Assembly (NCBI GenBank): GCA_020845855.1
Contig: JADLEZ010000217.1
Location: 1-39,752, forward strand
Length of the DNA: 39,752 nucleotides
Direction: 5' to 3'
From: Burkholderiales bacterium
GTDB taxonomy: Bacteria; Pseudomonadota; Gammaproteobacteria; Burkholderiales; Casimicrobiaceae
The first letter of the stretch is position 1. The number at the start of each line of letters is the position of its first letter. The position numbers and the translations under genes were made by a program. Below are positions 17,573 to 24,629 of this stretch, piece after piece. The notes beneath the pieces were generated by a model, which saw only the letters and a list, made by a program, of their open reading frames with translations, did no database searches and was not told the DNA's origin.

Positions 17573-17700
17573 AAAGCGGATCCCTCGCTGCGCTCGGGTT
17601 GACACTATCCCCTGTGTCATCCCGAGGAGCGAAGGCGACGAGGGATCTGGTTTACGCAACTCGCTGAGCGACAGGATTCCTCGCTGGGCGCGATGACACG
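17573..17700. repeat. Dispersed palindromic repeat, copy 2 plus a half element
   Basis: From 17614 to 17699 a second copy of the element at 12412 is bounded by GTGTCATC and GATGACAC. Directly before it, 17573-17605 is an extra right-half unit (AAGCGGATCCCTCGCTG and a GACAC end) resembling the right part of copy 1. Together they fill most of the gap between the DUF2917 gene and the two small minus-strand genes. Confidence 0.8.
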
Positions 17701-17750
17701 GGTTCGGCGGCGGACGAACGAACCCCGAAGCGCGTAGCGCGGAGGGAGGC

Positions 17751-17987
17751 TCAATGCGGCCGATGTTCGATCGCGAGCGAGCCGGCCGCGAGCCGTAACT
17801 CGAGCGCCACTCCGGGGTGCGCCGCGAGCGCGGTCGAGTGCGCGACGATAGCGCAGGTCAGCTCGACCGGCGCGTCCTCGCGCCGTGCGAGCCGCGTAAG
17901 CAACCACAGCAGCGGTCCGAGCAGCGTCTCCGGGTCGCGCTCGGCCAGGGCACGCAGGGCGCAGGCGTCAATGCAGGGGCCGCGCAT
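17751..17987 (-). CDS. Small hypothetical protein, second gene of Fur-type micro-operon
   Basis: A 78-residue, leucine- and alanine-rich, probably all-helical soluble protein. I do not recognise a named family. Visible features are CIDACALRALAE near the N terminus with two cysteines, and a central LLGPLLWLLTRLARRED helix. Its GC-rich codon use resembles that of the neighbours. The ATG at 17987 has GAGG and GGTGAG upstream and lies 20 bases inside the 3' end of the 86-residue gene, so translation is likely coupled. It would share the Fur-overlapped promoter of that gene. It could be a spurious reading, but overlap, ribosome site and matching codon use support it. Confidence 0.6.
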   Translation of the reverse strand: MRGPCIDACALRALAERDPETLLGPLLWLLTRLARREDAPVELTCAIVAHSTALAAHPGVALELRLAAGSLAIEHRPH

Positions 17988-18228
17988 CGCTCACCGCCTC
18001 TCCCGCCGCCGCGCGCGCGTGCGCTTCGTCGCGGATCGCCTGCCAGCGCTGCGCGAGGCGGCGGCAGACCGTGCGCATCTCCGGCGAGAGGCTCGCGAGC
18101 TGCGCGATGCGGGCGAGGTTGTCCGCGACCCGCTCGGCGTAAACCGCTGCCGGGTGCTGGACATAGCAGCTCATGAGGGAAAGCGTCCCCGCGATGACAG
18201 CCTCGGGATCGTGCGTGGTGAGTTCCAT
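17968..18228 (-). CDS. Small hypothetical protein, first gene of Fur-type micro-operon
   Basis: An 86-residue soluble, helical protein of unrecognised function. It has the pattern AVIAGTLSLMSCYVQHP, then VADNLARIAQLASLSPEMRTVCRRLAQRW, given by its landmarks C22, the ADNLARIA helix and the C-R-R-L-A-x-R-W end. Two cysteines and several histidines could bind metal, but no known motif is visible. The start at 18228 lies only about 8 bases past the -10 box of a strong promoter, so the mRNA may be leaderless. If a normal leader is needed, M19 is the next ATG. The promoter is covered by a Fur box, implying iron-repressed expression. Confidence 0.68.
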   Translation of the reverse strand: MELTTHDPEAVIAGTLSLMSCYVQHPAAVYAERVADNLARIAQLASLSPEMRTVCRRLAQRWQAIRDEAHARAAAGEAVSDARPLH

Positions 18229-18235
18229 ACGATCA

Positions 18236-18264
18236 AATGATAATGCTTCTCATTCTGCTGTCAA
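18236..18264 (-). promoter_or_regulatory. Sigma-70 promoter overlapped by a Fur box
   Basis: On the minus strand TTGACA (18259-18264, 6/6) and TATCAT (18237-18242, 5/6) are 16 bases apart. The same stretch holds the 19-mer AATGAGAAGCATTATCATT (18236-18254), which matches the Fur palindrome AATGATAATCATTATCATT at 17 of 19 positions and covers the -10 box. Ferrous Fur would block polymerase here. Confidence 0.8.
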
Positions 18265-18529
18265 GTCCAAACCAACCCGGCCTCCGGTGCAACACGCACG
18301 CCGGCGCTTCGGTGAGCGGTGCGACACCCGGCCGGATTCGACCTGCGCGTCGTCATCCCGCGCACTCGACGCTGTCTCCTTGCTCATCCGATGCAGCGCA
18401 CCCGCAGTGATGTAGCATGCCCTGCGATACGGCATCGATCTGCATGGCCGTAGGTGCGGCGATCGGATGCGGGACGCGCGTCATGGATCGCGGGGGCGCC
18501 GCATATCGGCGCTCGCAACGGGAAGACGC

Positions 18530-19879
18530 ATGTCGATTGAAAGGGGCCGTGCGATGCGCAGGTCCGCAAAGCCCAACTTCGTCTTCATCGTCGCCGACGA
18601 TCTCGGCCACGCCGATCTCGGCTGCTACGGCGGGCGGGACGACGCGTTCGGCCCCGTTTCGCCGGTGCTCGATCGGCTCGCGGCCGGCGGACTGCGGTTC
18701 ACGCAGGGTTACGCCAACTCGCCGGTGTGCTCGCCGACGCGCTTCAGCCTGATGACCGGACGCTACCAGTACCGGCTTCGCGGCGCCGCCGACGAACCGA
18801 TCAGCAGCCGCAGCCGGGGCAGCGCCGTGCTGGGGCTTCCGCCGTCGCACCCGACGCTGCCCTCGCTGTTGCGCGACGCGGGCTACCGCACGGCCCTTGT
18901 TGGCAAATGGCATCTCGGATTCCCGCCTGCTTTCGGCCCGCTGCTCTCGGGCTACGAGGAGTTCTTCGGACCGGTGTCCGGCGGCGTCGACTATTTCACG
19001 CATTGCGACTCGAGCGGCCGGCACGACCTGTGGGACGGCGCGGAGGAATCGGCGCGCGAAGGCTACCTCACCGACCTCATCTCGCGCCGCGCGGTCGAGT
19101 GGATCGAGCGCATGGCGGCCGAGCGCGCACCCTTCTTCCTGAGCCTTCACTACACGGCGCCGCACTGGCCGTGGGAAACGCGCGCCGACGCAGGACGGGC
19201 GCCGGCGATCCGCGACAACCTCTTCGACCTCGCGAGCGGCAACATCCACGTCTACCGGCGCATGATCCATCACATGGACGAGGGGATCGGCTGGCTCGTC
19301 GAGGCGCTCGCGCGCAACGGCCTCGTCGACGACACGCTGATGATCTTCACCAGCGACAACGGCGGCGAGCGGTTCTCGGACAACTGGCCCCTCGTCGGCG
19401 GCAAGATGGACCTGACCGAGGGCGGCATTCGCGTCCCGTGGATCGCGCACTGGCCCGCCGTCGTGACGTCCACGGGAGAAAGTGCGCAGCACTGCCTGAC
19501 CATGGATTGGTCGGCGACGATCCTCGATGCGGCGGGCGTGGCGCCGCATCCCGACTATCCCCTCGACGGCACCTCGCTGCTGTCGGTGCTGCGCGAGCCC
19601 GGGCATGCGTTTGCCCGCCCGATGCACTGGCGAATGAACCACCGCAAGCAGCGGGCCATGCGGGACGGGCGCTGGAAGTACCTTGCGGTCGACGGCGTCG
19701 ACTACCTGTTCGACATCGACGCCGACGAGCGCGAGCGCGCCAACCGCGCCAAGCTCGAGCCCGCGCGGCTTCGCGCGATGCGGGCCGCGTGGGAGGCGTG
19801 GGATGCCACCATGCCGGCGATTCCCGCCGATGCCACGATCTCGCTCGGCTACTCGCTCGAGGACATGCCGCAACGCTGA
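18530..19879 (+). CDS. Type I sulfatase (arylsulfatase-like), probably cytoplasmic
   Basis: Alkaline-phosphatase-fold hydrolase of sulfate esters, 449 residues from the ATG at 18530 (GGGAAG upstream; 18554 is an alternative). Metal ligands are in FVFIVADDLGHADLG and in TSDNGGE. The modified active-site cysteine is in CSPTRFSLMTGR, fitting CxPxR, which is oxidised to formylglycine. VGKWHLG and GGKMDLTEGGIRVP carry further conserved lysines. No signal peptide is visible, unlike most bacterial sulfatases, which are exported. No maturation enzyme gene lies nearby. Substrate unknown; phosphonate monoester hydrolases are close relatives. Its stop is 36 bases before the toxin-antitoxin promoter. Confidence 0.92.
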   Translation: MSIERGRAMRRSAKPNFVFIVADDLGHADLGCYGGRDDAFGPVSPVLDRLAAGGLRFTQGYANSPVCSPTRFSLMTGRYQYRLRGAADEPISSRSRGSAVLGLPPSHPTLPSLLRDAGYRTALVGKWHLGFPPAFGPLLSGYEEFFGPVSGGVDYFTHCDSSGRHDLWDGAEESAREGYLTDLISRRAVEWIERMAAERAPFFLSLHYTAPHWPWETRADAGRAPAIRDNLFDLASGNIHVYRRMIHHMDEGIGWLVEALARNGLVDDTLMIFTSDNGGERFSDNWPLVGGKMDLTEGGIRVPWIAHWPAVVTSTGESAQHCLTMDWSATILDAAGVAPHPDYPLDGTSLLSVLREPGHAFARPMHWRMNHRKQRAMRDGRWKYLAVDGVDYLFDIDADERERANRAKLEPARLRAMRAAWEAWDATMPAIPADATISLGYSLEDMPQR

Positions 19880-19915
19880 CAGCGGCGGAGAAACGCGACG
19901 CTACTCGAGGCTTTC

Positions 19916-19949
19916 TTGACAGGTGACCCAGATAGTACATAATTCGTAC
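19916..19949 (+). promoter_or_regulatory. Promoter and palindromic operator of the Xre/RES module
   Basis: TTGACA (19916-19921) and CATAAT (19938-19943, 5/6) are 16 bases apart. An inverted repeat GTAC-N7-GTAC (19935-19949) overlaps the -10 box, as expected for autorepression by the Xre antitoxin. A GGAAGG ribosome site at 19965-19970 precedes the ATG at 19976. Confidence 0.65.
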
Positions 19950-19975
19950 CAAAAGAACTGACCTGGAAGGCCACG

Positions 19976-20380
19976 ATGCCCGAAATCGCCGACAAGCACG
20001 CAGCGGTCGATGCGAGCAATCGCGGCGCGCGCGCCCGGCTGGCCGCGATGGTCACTCGATTGTTCGACCACTGGCGATTGTCGGCCGCTGAGCAGGCGGA
20101 GGTGCTGGGGCTGTCGCCAGGCAGTCGCAGCACGCTCGCTCGTTACCGCAGCGGCGAGCCGCTGGCCGACAGCCGCGACCTGCTCGACCGCGCTGGCCAT
20201 CTGCTCGGGATCCACAAGTCGCTCCGGTTGCTGTTTCCGCGCGACCGGGACCTCGCCTATCGCTGGATGACACAACCGAATGGACGGATGGGTGGGCGCC
20301 CCGTGGATCTCGTCGTCAAGCACGGCTTCGAGGGACTGCTGGCGGTGCGTCGCTACCTCGACTTCCAGAGCGGGCAGTGA
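19976..20380 (+). CDS. Xre/MbcA/ParS-type antitoxin
   Basis: A 134-residue antitoxin. The N-terminal part (about residues 18-60) is a helix-turn-helix of the Xre type: RLFDHWRLSAAEQAEVLGLS, RSTLARYRSGEPL. The C-terminal MbcA/ParS toxin-binding domain (formerly DUF2384) contains LLDRAGHLLGIHKSLRLLFP, WMTQPN, and a final GRPVDLVVKHGFEGLLAVRRYLD, named here by its landmark residues W97, P100 and the G-x-x-x-L-L-A-V-R-R-Y-L end. It should neutralise the RES protein encoded immediately downstream (stop TGA directly followed by ATG) and repress its own promoter. Confidence 0.93.
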   Translation: MPEIADKHAAVDASNRGARARLAAMVTRLFDHWRLSAAEQAEVLGLSPGSRSTLARYRSGEPLADSRDLLDRAGHLLGIHKSLRLLFPRDRDLAYRWMTQPNGRMGGRPVDLVVKHGFEGLLAVRRYLDFQSGQ

Positions 20381-21088
20381 ATGCACGCGGATCTCTTCTC
20401 CGCCAACGTCGACTTCCACGACGACCTCGTCCGTAACATCCCGGGCATCCGCAAGCAGCGGAATCTGTTCGACGACCTGTCGACCGATGCTGCCGACTGG
20501 GATATCGCCGCCGCCGCAGCGCGCGCGGATCGTACGGCGACGACCGCTGCGCTGATCAGCCGGCCGTTCGAGCTCGGCACGGCGATCAGCTATTCGTTCG
20601 AATCGGCCCACTGGCAAGCAACGCGGTTCTCGGACGGCACCGCTTACGGCGTGTGGTACGGAGCCCTCGACGTCGAGACGACCGTGTATGAAACGGCCTG
20701 GCATTGGTACCGCTTCGTTCTCGATAGCTACGCCAGCGAAGACCGTGAGATCGTCGCCGAGCGGCGGGTCCTCGACGTGCGGTGCGACGCGCTGCTCATC
20801 GACCTGCGCGACAAGCGCGCCGCCCACCCTGACCTCACAAGCCGGAGGAGCTACGCGTTCACCCACAAGATCGGACGCTACATCCACGAACAGGGACTCA
20901 ATGGCCTGCTCGTGCCCTCCGCACGATGCTACGGGATCAATGCCGCAATCTTCAAGCAGGAGCGGCTGTCGAACGCCCGCGATCGAGGCTTTCTCACCTA
21001 TCGGCTCAACGCCCTGCATGACAGTTTGGTGGTGCAGCGGGCATCGGGCCGCAAATGGCTCGAGCTCGCGCCGAGCACGTTAGGTTAG
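20381..21088 (+). CDS. RES-domain toxin (NAD-consuming type)
   Basis: A 235-residue RES protein. Characterised members degrade or transfer from NAD+. The RES landmarks are R82 in TRFSDG, Y93 in VWYGALDVET, E104 in VYETAW, and S180 in GLLVPSAR. The N-terminal 65 residues form an extension seen in the longer RES proteins. It starts directly after the antitoxin stop, so the pair is one operon. GC content and codon use match the surroundings, so recent acquisition is not evident. No promoter is seen inside the pair. NAD depletion is family knowledge, not shown here. Confidence 0.92.
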   Translation: MHADLFSANVDFHDDLVRNIPGIRKQRNLFDDLSTDAADWDIAAAAARADRTATTAALISRPFELGTAISYSFESAHWQATRFSDGTAYGVWYGALDVETTVYETAWHWYRFVLDSYASEDREIVAERRVLDVRCDALLIDLRDKRAAHPDLTSRRSYAFTHKIGRYIHEQGLNGLLVPSARCYGINAAIFKQERLSNARDRGFLTYRLNALHDSLVVQRASGRKWLELAPSTLG

Positions 21089-21107
21089 GTGGGAGGCAGG
21101 CTCCACT

Positions 21108-21137
21108 TTGACCTCGTGCATCAAGCACTGGTAGGCT
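21108..21137 (+). promoter_or_regulatory. Weak candidate promoter of the Bug/OCD operon
   Basis: TTGACC (21108-21113) and TAGGCT (21132-21137) are 18 bases apart. A GTGC-N5-GCAC inverted repeat (21116-21128) lies in the spacer. The -10 match is poor (3/6), so the call is tentative. Confidence 0.3.
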
Positions 21138-21170
21138 CGGGCACGGCTTTCAAATCCAAGGAGGACTCCG

Positions 21171-22142
21171 ATGACCGCTTGGCGATGGTTGGGTGCGCTC
21201 GCGCTCCTGTCGATGTTCGCGCAGCCTTTGTTCGCCCAGAGCTATCCGACGCACCCCGTCAAGATCCTGGTCCAGTTCCCGCCGGGAGGCGTTCCGGACC
21301 TCTGCGGACGGCTCATGGCGGAGTATCTGACGAAGGAGCTCCAGCAGCCGTTCATCGTCGAGAACAGGCCGGGCGCCGGCGGCAACCTCGCCACGGATCT
21401 GGCGGCGAAATCGACCCCGGACGGATATACGCTGCTTCTCTCCGCGTCGTCGCCCCTGGCGATCAGCCCGGCGATCTTCAACCACCTGCCGTTCGATGCG
21501 ACGCGGGATTTCAAGCCGATATCGCTGATCGCATCGTTCAATTTTGTGATGATGGCTTCGCCGGCGTTTCCGCAGAAATCGATTGCCGAAATCGTCGAGT
21601 TCGCGAAAGCGCGCCCGGGCAAGCTCAACTTCGCCTCGTCCGGCTACGGCAGCGAGCACCATCTGTCGGGGGAATTGTTCAACCATGCCGCCGGCATCAA
21701 CCTCGTCCATGTGCCGTACAAGGGATTCGGCCCGGCGACCTTGGATACCATGGCGAACAACATCGAGCTGATGTTCGGCTCCGTGCCGGCCTCGCTCCCC
21801 TTCATCAAGGGCGGGAAGCTGCGCGCCATCGCAACGACCGGCCCGGTACGCGACGGCAACCTGCCGGACGTGCCGACGTTCACCGAAGCCGGCTATCCTC
21901 AGATCAAGGTGGTTTCCTGGGTCGGATTCGTGGCACCCGCCGGTATCCCGGACGCCGTCTACGACATGCTCGTGAAGGCGAGCACCAAAGTGCTGCAATC
22001 TCCGGAGTTCGTGCAGCGTCTGAAAAACGTCGGGTTGATACCCATGCCGGTCGGACCGAAACCGATGGCCGAACGGATTTCGGAGGATCAGGCGTTCTGG
22101 ACGAAAGTGGTTCACGACTCGAACATCAAGAAGGCCGATTGA
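21171..22142 (+). CDS. Bug-type periplasmic binding protein (TTT family)
   Basis: A 323-residue periplasmic binding protein of the tripartite tricarboxylate transporter class, abundant in Burkholderiales. The signal peptide MTAWRWLGALALLSMFAQPLFAQ-S is followed by the family start YPTHPVKILVQFPPGG. Ligand-loop and lobe motifs are FIVENRPGAGGNLA, KSTPDGYTLLL, FASSGYGSEHHLSGELF, VPYKGFGPA, and the late PDVPTFTEAGYP. AGGAGG precedes the ATG. No membrane subunits (TctA/TctB) lie nearby, as is typical of orphan Bug proteins. It is followed after 3 bases by the cyclodeaminase-like gene, suggesting a shared substrate, possibly an amino- or imino-acid. Confidence 0.93.
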   Translation: MTAWRWLGALALLSMFAQPLFAQSYPTHPVKILVQFPPGGVPDLCGRLMAEYLTKELQQPFIVENRPGAGGNLATDLAAKSTPDGYTLLLSASSPLAISPAIFNHLPFDATRDFKPISLIASFNFVMMASPAFPQKSIAEIVEFAKARPGKLNFASSGYGSEHHLSGELFNHAAGINLVHVPYKGFGPATLDTMANNIELMFGSVPASLPFIKGGKLRAIATTGPVRDGNLPDVPTFTEAGYPQIKVVSWVGFVAPAGIPDAVYDMLVKASTKVLQSPEFVQRLKNVGLIPMPVGPKPMAERISEDQAFWTKVVHDSNIKKAD

Positions 22143-22145
22143 GAA

Positions 22146-23279
22146 ATGCTGATATTGACGAACGACGACGTCGCGAAGCTGCTGACGATGGCGGAGACGA
22201 TCGACGCATTGCGCATCTCCAACCGTGAAGTCGCGCAGTTCCGGGACTCGAAGGAGTACCGGATCAACCGCGCCCGGACCAATCATTATCTGCCCTGGCC
22301 CGGAGACGGCGACGAGGCGCGCCGGCTCCTCGCAAGCGGGACCGGCGAGGATGCGCGAATCGTCTACAACTTCAAGTCGATGGAGGGCGGCAGCCCTCAC
22401 TTCGGTGTCTGGGCGGTGCGCAGCAGTTCCGATCTTGTTCGGCTCGAGAGCGGCCCGCTCGGACTCACGCACACGTATATGCGCTACGGGCAGATACCCG
22501 GCGGAAAGGGCTATAGCGACCTCATCTTCCTCTACGGTCTGCGCGATGCGCAGTTCGAGGCCATCGTCCAGTCCGCGGTGCTGCAGGGAATGCGGGTTGC
22601 GGCGACCACGGCGCTCGGCACGGACTACATGTGCCGGCACGACGTCCGCACGCTCGCGGTGTTCGGCTCCGGATGGCAGGCTCGCTCGAACGCGAGAGCA
22701 ATGCTGCACATCCGGCCGGGCATCAACCAGGTCTATGTCTTTAGCCCCAGCCCGCAGAATCGTCGCCAGTACGCGAGCAGCATGGGCGAGGAGCTTGGTG
22801 TCGAGGTGATCGCGGCCGATACGCCCGAGCAGGCGGTGAACGCGGCGGACGTGATCCTGGAGGCATCGAGCGCGCGCACGCCGGTGTTCGACGGCGCATG
22901 GTTGCGTCCGGGACAGTTCATCACTTCGGTCGGCGGTGGCGACGAGCACTTTCAAAGGCGGCCGATCGACCCCGCTGCGGTGGCACGCTGCGCCCGCGTC
23001 GCGGTGCACAGCCTCGAGGTTCACTACGGCAACGAGGAGATCGCCGACTGCGTCGCGGCCGGAGAGCTGAAATGGGAGGACGTGCCCGATCTGCCGGCGC
23101 TCGTCACCGGCGCGGTCCGCTGGCCGGAATCCGATCGTGAGATCCGCCTGTTCAAGAACAATGTCGGCCTGGGAAGCCAGTTCGCCGCGGTGGGAGGCCA
23201 CGTGCTCGCCAAGGCCAAGAAGGCCGGGCTGGGCTTCCATGTGCCGCAGGAGTTGGTCGCGCAGTTGATGCGCCGCTGA
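22146..23279 (+). CDS. Ornithine cyclodeaminase/mu-crystallin family protein
   Basis: A 377-residue NAD(P)-dependent enzyme. The Rossmann site is LAVFGSGWQARSNARAM (from about residue 173). Substrate-site landmarks are YNFKSMEGGSPHFG near 75-88 and SVGGGDEHFQRRPID near 260, the position of the catalytic Asp in ornithine cyclodeaminase. The C-terminal LFKNNVGLGSQFAAVG is a family block. Relatives cyclise ornithine, reduce cyclic imines, or dehydrogenate/reduce amino acids, so the reaction is not fixed. It is 30-50 residues longer than typical members, with an insertion near residues 38-70 (PWPGDGDEARRLLASG). It shares an operon with the Bug protein. Confidence 0.91.
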   Translation: MLILTNDDVAKLLTMAETIDALRISNREVAQFRDSKEYRINRARTNHYLPWPGDGDEARRLLASGTGEDARIVYNFKSMEGGSPHFGVWAVRSSSDLVRLESGPLGLTHTYMRYGQIPGGKGYSDLIFLYGLRDAQFEAIVQSAVLQGMRVAATTALGTDYMCRHDVRTLAVFGSGWQARSNARAMLHIRPGINQVYVFSPSPQNRRQYASSMGEELGVEVIAADTPEQAVNAADVILEASSARTPVFDGAWLRPGQFITSVGGGDEHFQRRPIDPAAVARCARVAVHSLEVHYGNEEIADCVAAGELKWEDVPDLPALVTGAVRWPESDREIRLFKNNVGLGSQFAAVGGHVLAKAKKAGLGFHVPQELVAQLMRR

Positions 23280-23290
23280 CGCGATGCTCA

Positions 23291-23304
23291 GGGCGCGTGC
23301 GCCC
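23291..23304. terminator. Weak stem-loop in a convergent gap
   Basis: GGGCG and CGCCC flank 4 bases between the cyclodeaminase-like gene and the desulfinase-like gene. A T-run is absent, so this is only a possible bidirectional end signal. Confidence 0.25.
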
Positions 23305-23330
23305 GGGGATCGGGCCACTCTCCCCGACGA

Positions 23331-24431
23331 TCAGGCCGGCGCCAGTTCGGCCGCGCGCCGCTTCGCATGCCGGAGCGGCTCGGGGTTCATCCACTCGCGA
23401 ATGTCGAAATCGCGGCGGATGAAGCCATGCTCGAGCATGAAGCGTTTGCGCGTTTCGAGCGCCGACACGAGCGGTTCATCGAACGACATTGCGAGCCGCC
23501 GGCCCACATCCTCGCCGACTCCCTGATCGAGCCAGTACTCGGCGCAGCCGGTCTCGATGGCGACCGCCCGGCGGACGGGGTCAGGATGGTGCGAAGCCCA
23601 ATCGGCGGCCCGAACCAGCTGGACGAGATAGCGCAGGACGAGATCGGGGTGCTCGCGCAACAGCCGGCCGCTGACCGTCAAGGTCACGGGGAATTCGTTG
23701 TTCACCTGAAAGTCCGCCGCCTCGCTTGCAAGGTCGACGAGTTGGGTTGCGCCGAGCTGCGAGCGGACTGCCGCTCCCCAGACGCTAAAGGCGAACATCG
23801 CGTCGACGTCCCCGCGGATCAGCGCCGACATCTCGCTCGTGTGATACTTGATGAGTCGCGGGGCGGGCGTGAGTTCTTGCGTGATCGCCACGTCCTCATC
23901 CACGTAACTCCTGTGGACCGGGAGGTCGACGAGCTCCACGTCATCGAGGCCGAGCCCGACGCGGCGCAATGCGTTGCCGTACGCCTGCAGCGTTGTCGCT
24001 CGCCAGAAATCGATCTTGTCGTTCACACGCCGCGGCAAGGCGAGCCGCTTGCCGCGAAGCTCTTCGAGGCGCGTCAACCCGGAATCGGGCAGCGTGATCA
24101 CCGCGAGGTACTGGCGAACCCAATGCAGGCCCAGGAGCACGGTGTCCTTGCCTTCGGAGCGAGCGAAGATCGCCGGTGCGTTGCCGCCCTGGCGAAACGA
24201 GTCCTCTAGCGTGTGGGTGTAGTGCGACTCGCGAACCTTCGCGTCAGGCGAATGGCGCAAGGACCTGACCGCAATGCCGTCGCGCCCGAACTCGTCCTGC
24301 AGCCAGCCGTTCTGGATCGCGATGCCCGAGGCCGTCGGAACGGGACAGCGCGTGTACCACAGGGTGCCAGGCGCTCTGTTCGCCGCGCTGCCCGCATTTG
24401 TCGCCGTAGTACCGGCCGCGATCGTGCTCAT
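23331..24431 (-). CDS. DszB-like sulfinate desulfinase homologue
   Basis: A 366-residue protein with the periplasmic-binding-like fold used by DszB (2'-hydroxybiphenyl-2-sulfinate desulfinase, 365 residues). As remembered from DszB, the active-site residues are C27, H60, R70 and G73. Here TRCPVPTA gives C29, ESHYTH gives H70, and SFRQGG gives R80 and G82-G83, with the His-to-Arg spacing of 10 and the GG at +12/+13 conserved. Similarity continues in the C-terminal half (LETRKRFMLEHGF, DIREWMNPEPL). No signal peptide is present, so a cytoplasmic enzyme is more likely than a transporter protein. The ATG at 24431 lacks a good ribosome site; 24515 is another option. No dszA or dszC is nearby, and its true sulfinate is unknown. 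Confidence 0.82.
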   Translation of the reverse strand: MSTIAAGTTATNAGSAANRAPGTLWYTRCPVPTASGIAIQNGWLQDEFGRDGIAVRSLRHSPDAKVRESHYTHTLEDSFRQGGNAPAIFARSEGKDTVLLGLHWVRQYLAVITLPDSGLTRLEELRGKRLALPRRVNDKIDFWRATTLQAYGNALRRVGLGLDDVELVDLPVHRSYVDEDVAITQELTPAPRLIKYHTSEMSALIRGDVDAMFAFSVWGAAVRSQLGATQLVDLASEAADFQVNNEFPVTLTVSGRLLREHPDLVLRYLVQLVRAADWASHHPDPVRRAVAIETGCAEYWLDQGVGEDVGRRLAMSFDEPLVSALETRKRFMLEHGFIRRDFDIREWMNPEPLRHAKRRAAELAPA

Positions 24432-24629
24432 GTCGTTTGTCCGCGCTGAGTCTGCGTTGTCTCCCGGGCATCCCCGGAAAGAGTTCAAACATAACACGAG
24501 GGATACGCGCGTCATGGACAGTCGGAATGTAGGACGGCGACGGCCCCGACGCAGCGGCATTCGCCTACGCGAGCGCCGGGTTGCGTCGCTGGCACGCCCG
24601 AGATGAGTGCGCTATGCTCGAGAGCTGCC

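Noticed and set aside
18340-18370. GTCATCCCGCG near 18352 as a third repeat copy
   Set aside because: Only about 9 bases match the element, with no inverted partner. Chance similarity is more likely.
18250-18435. 61-codon minus-strand reading upstream of the Fur-box genes
   Set aside because: No motif, and it overlaps the -35 region of the promoter. Probably non-coding.
20268-20276. GGATGACAC inside the antitoxin gene as a repeat end
   Set aside because: It lies within conserved coding sequence and has no partner arm.
21150-23318. 722-codon minus-strand open frame
   Set aside because: It is antisense to the Bug protein and the cyclodeaminase-like gene, both clearly coding. Composition is that of an antisense shadow.
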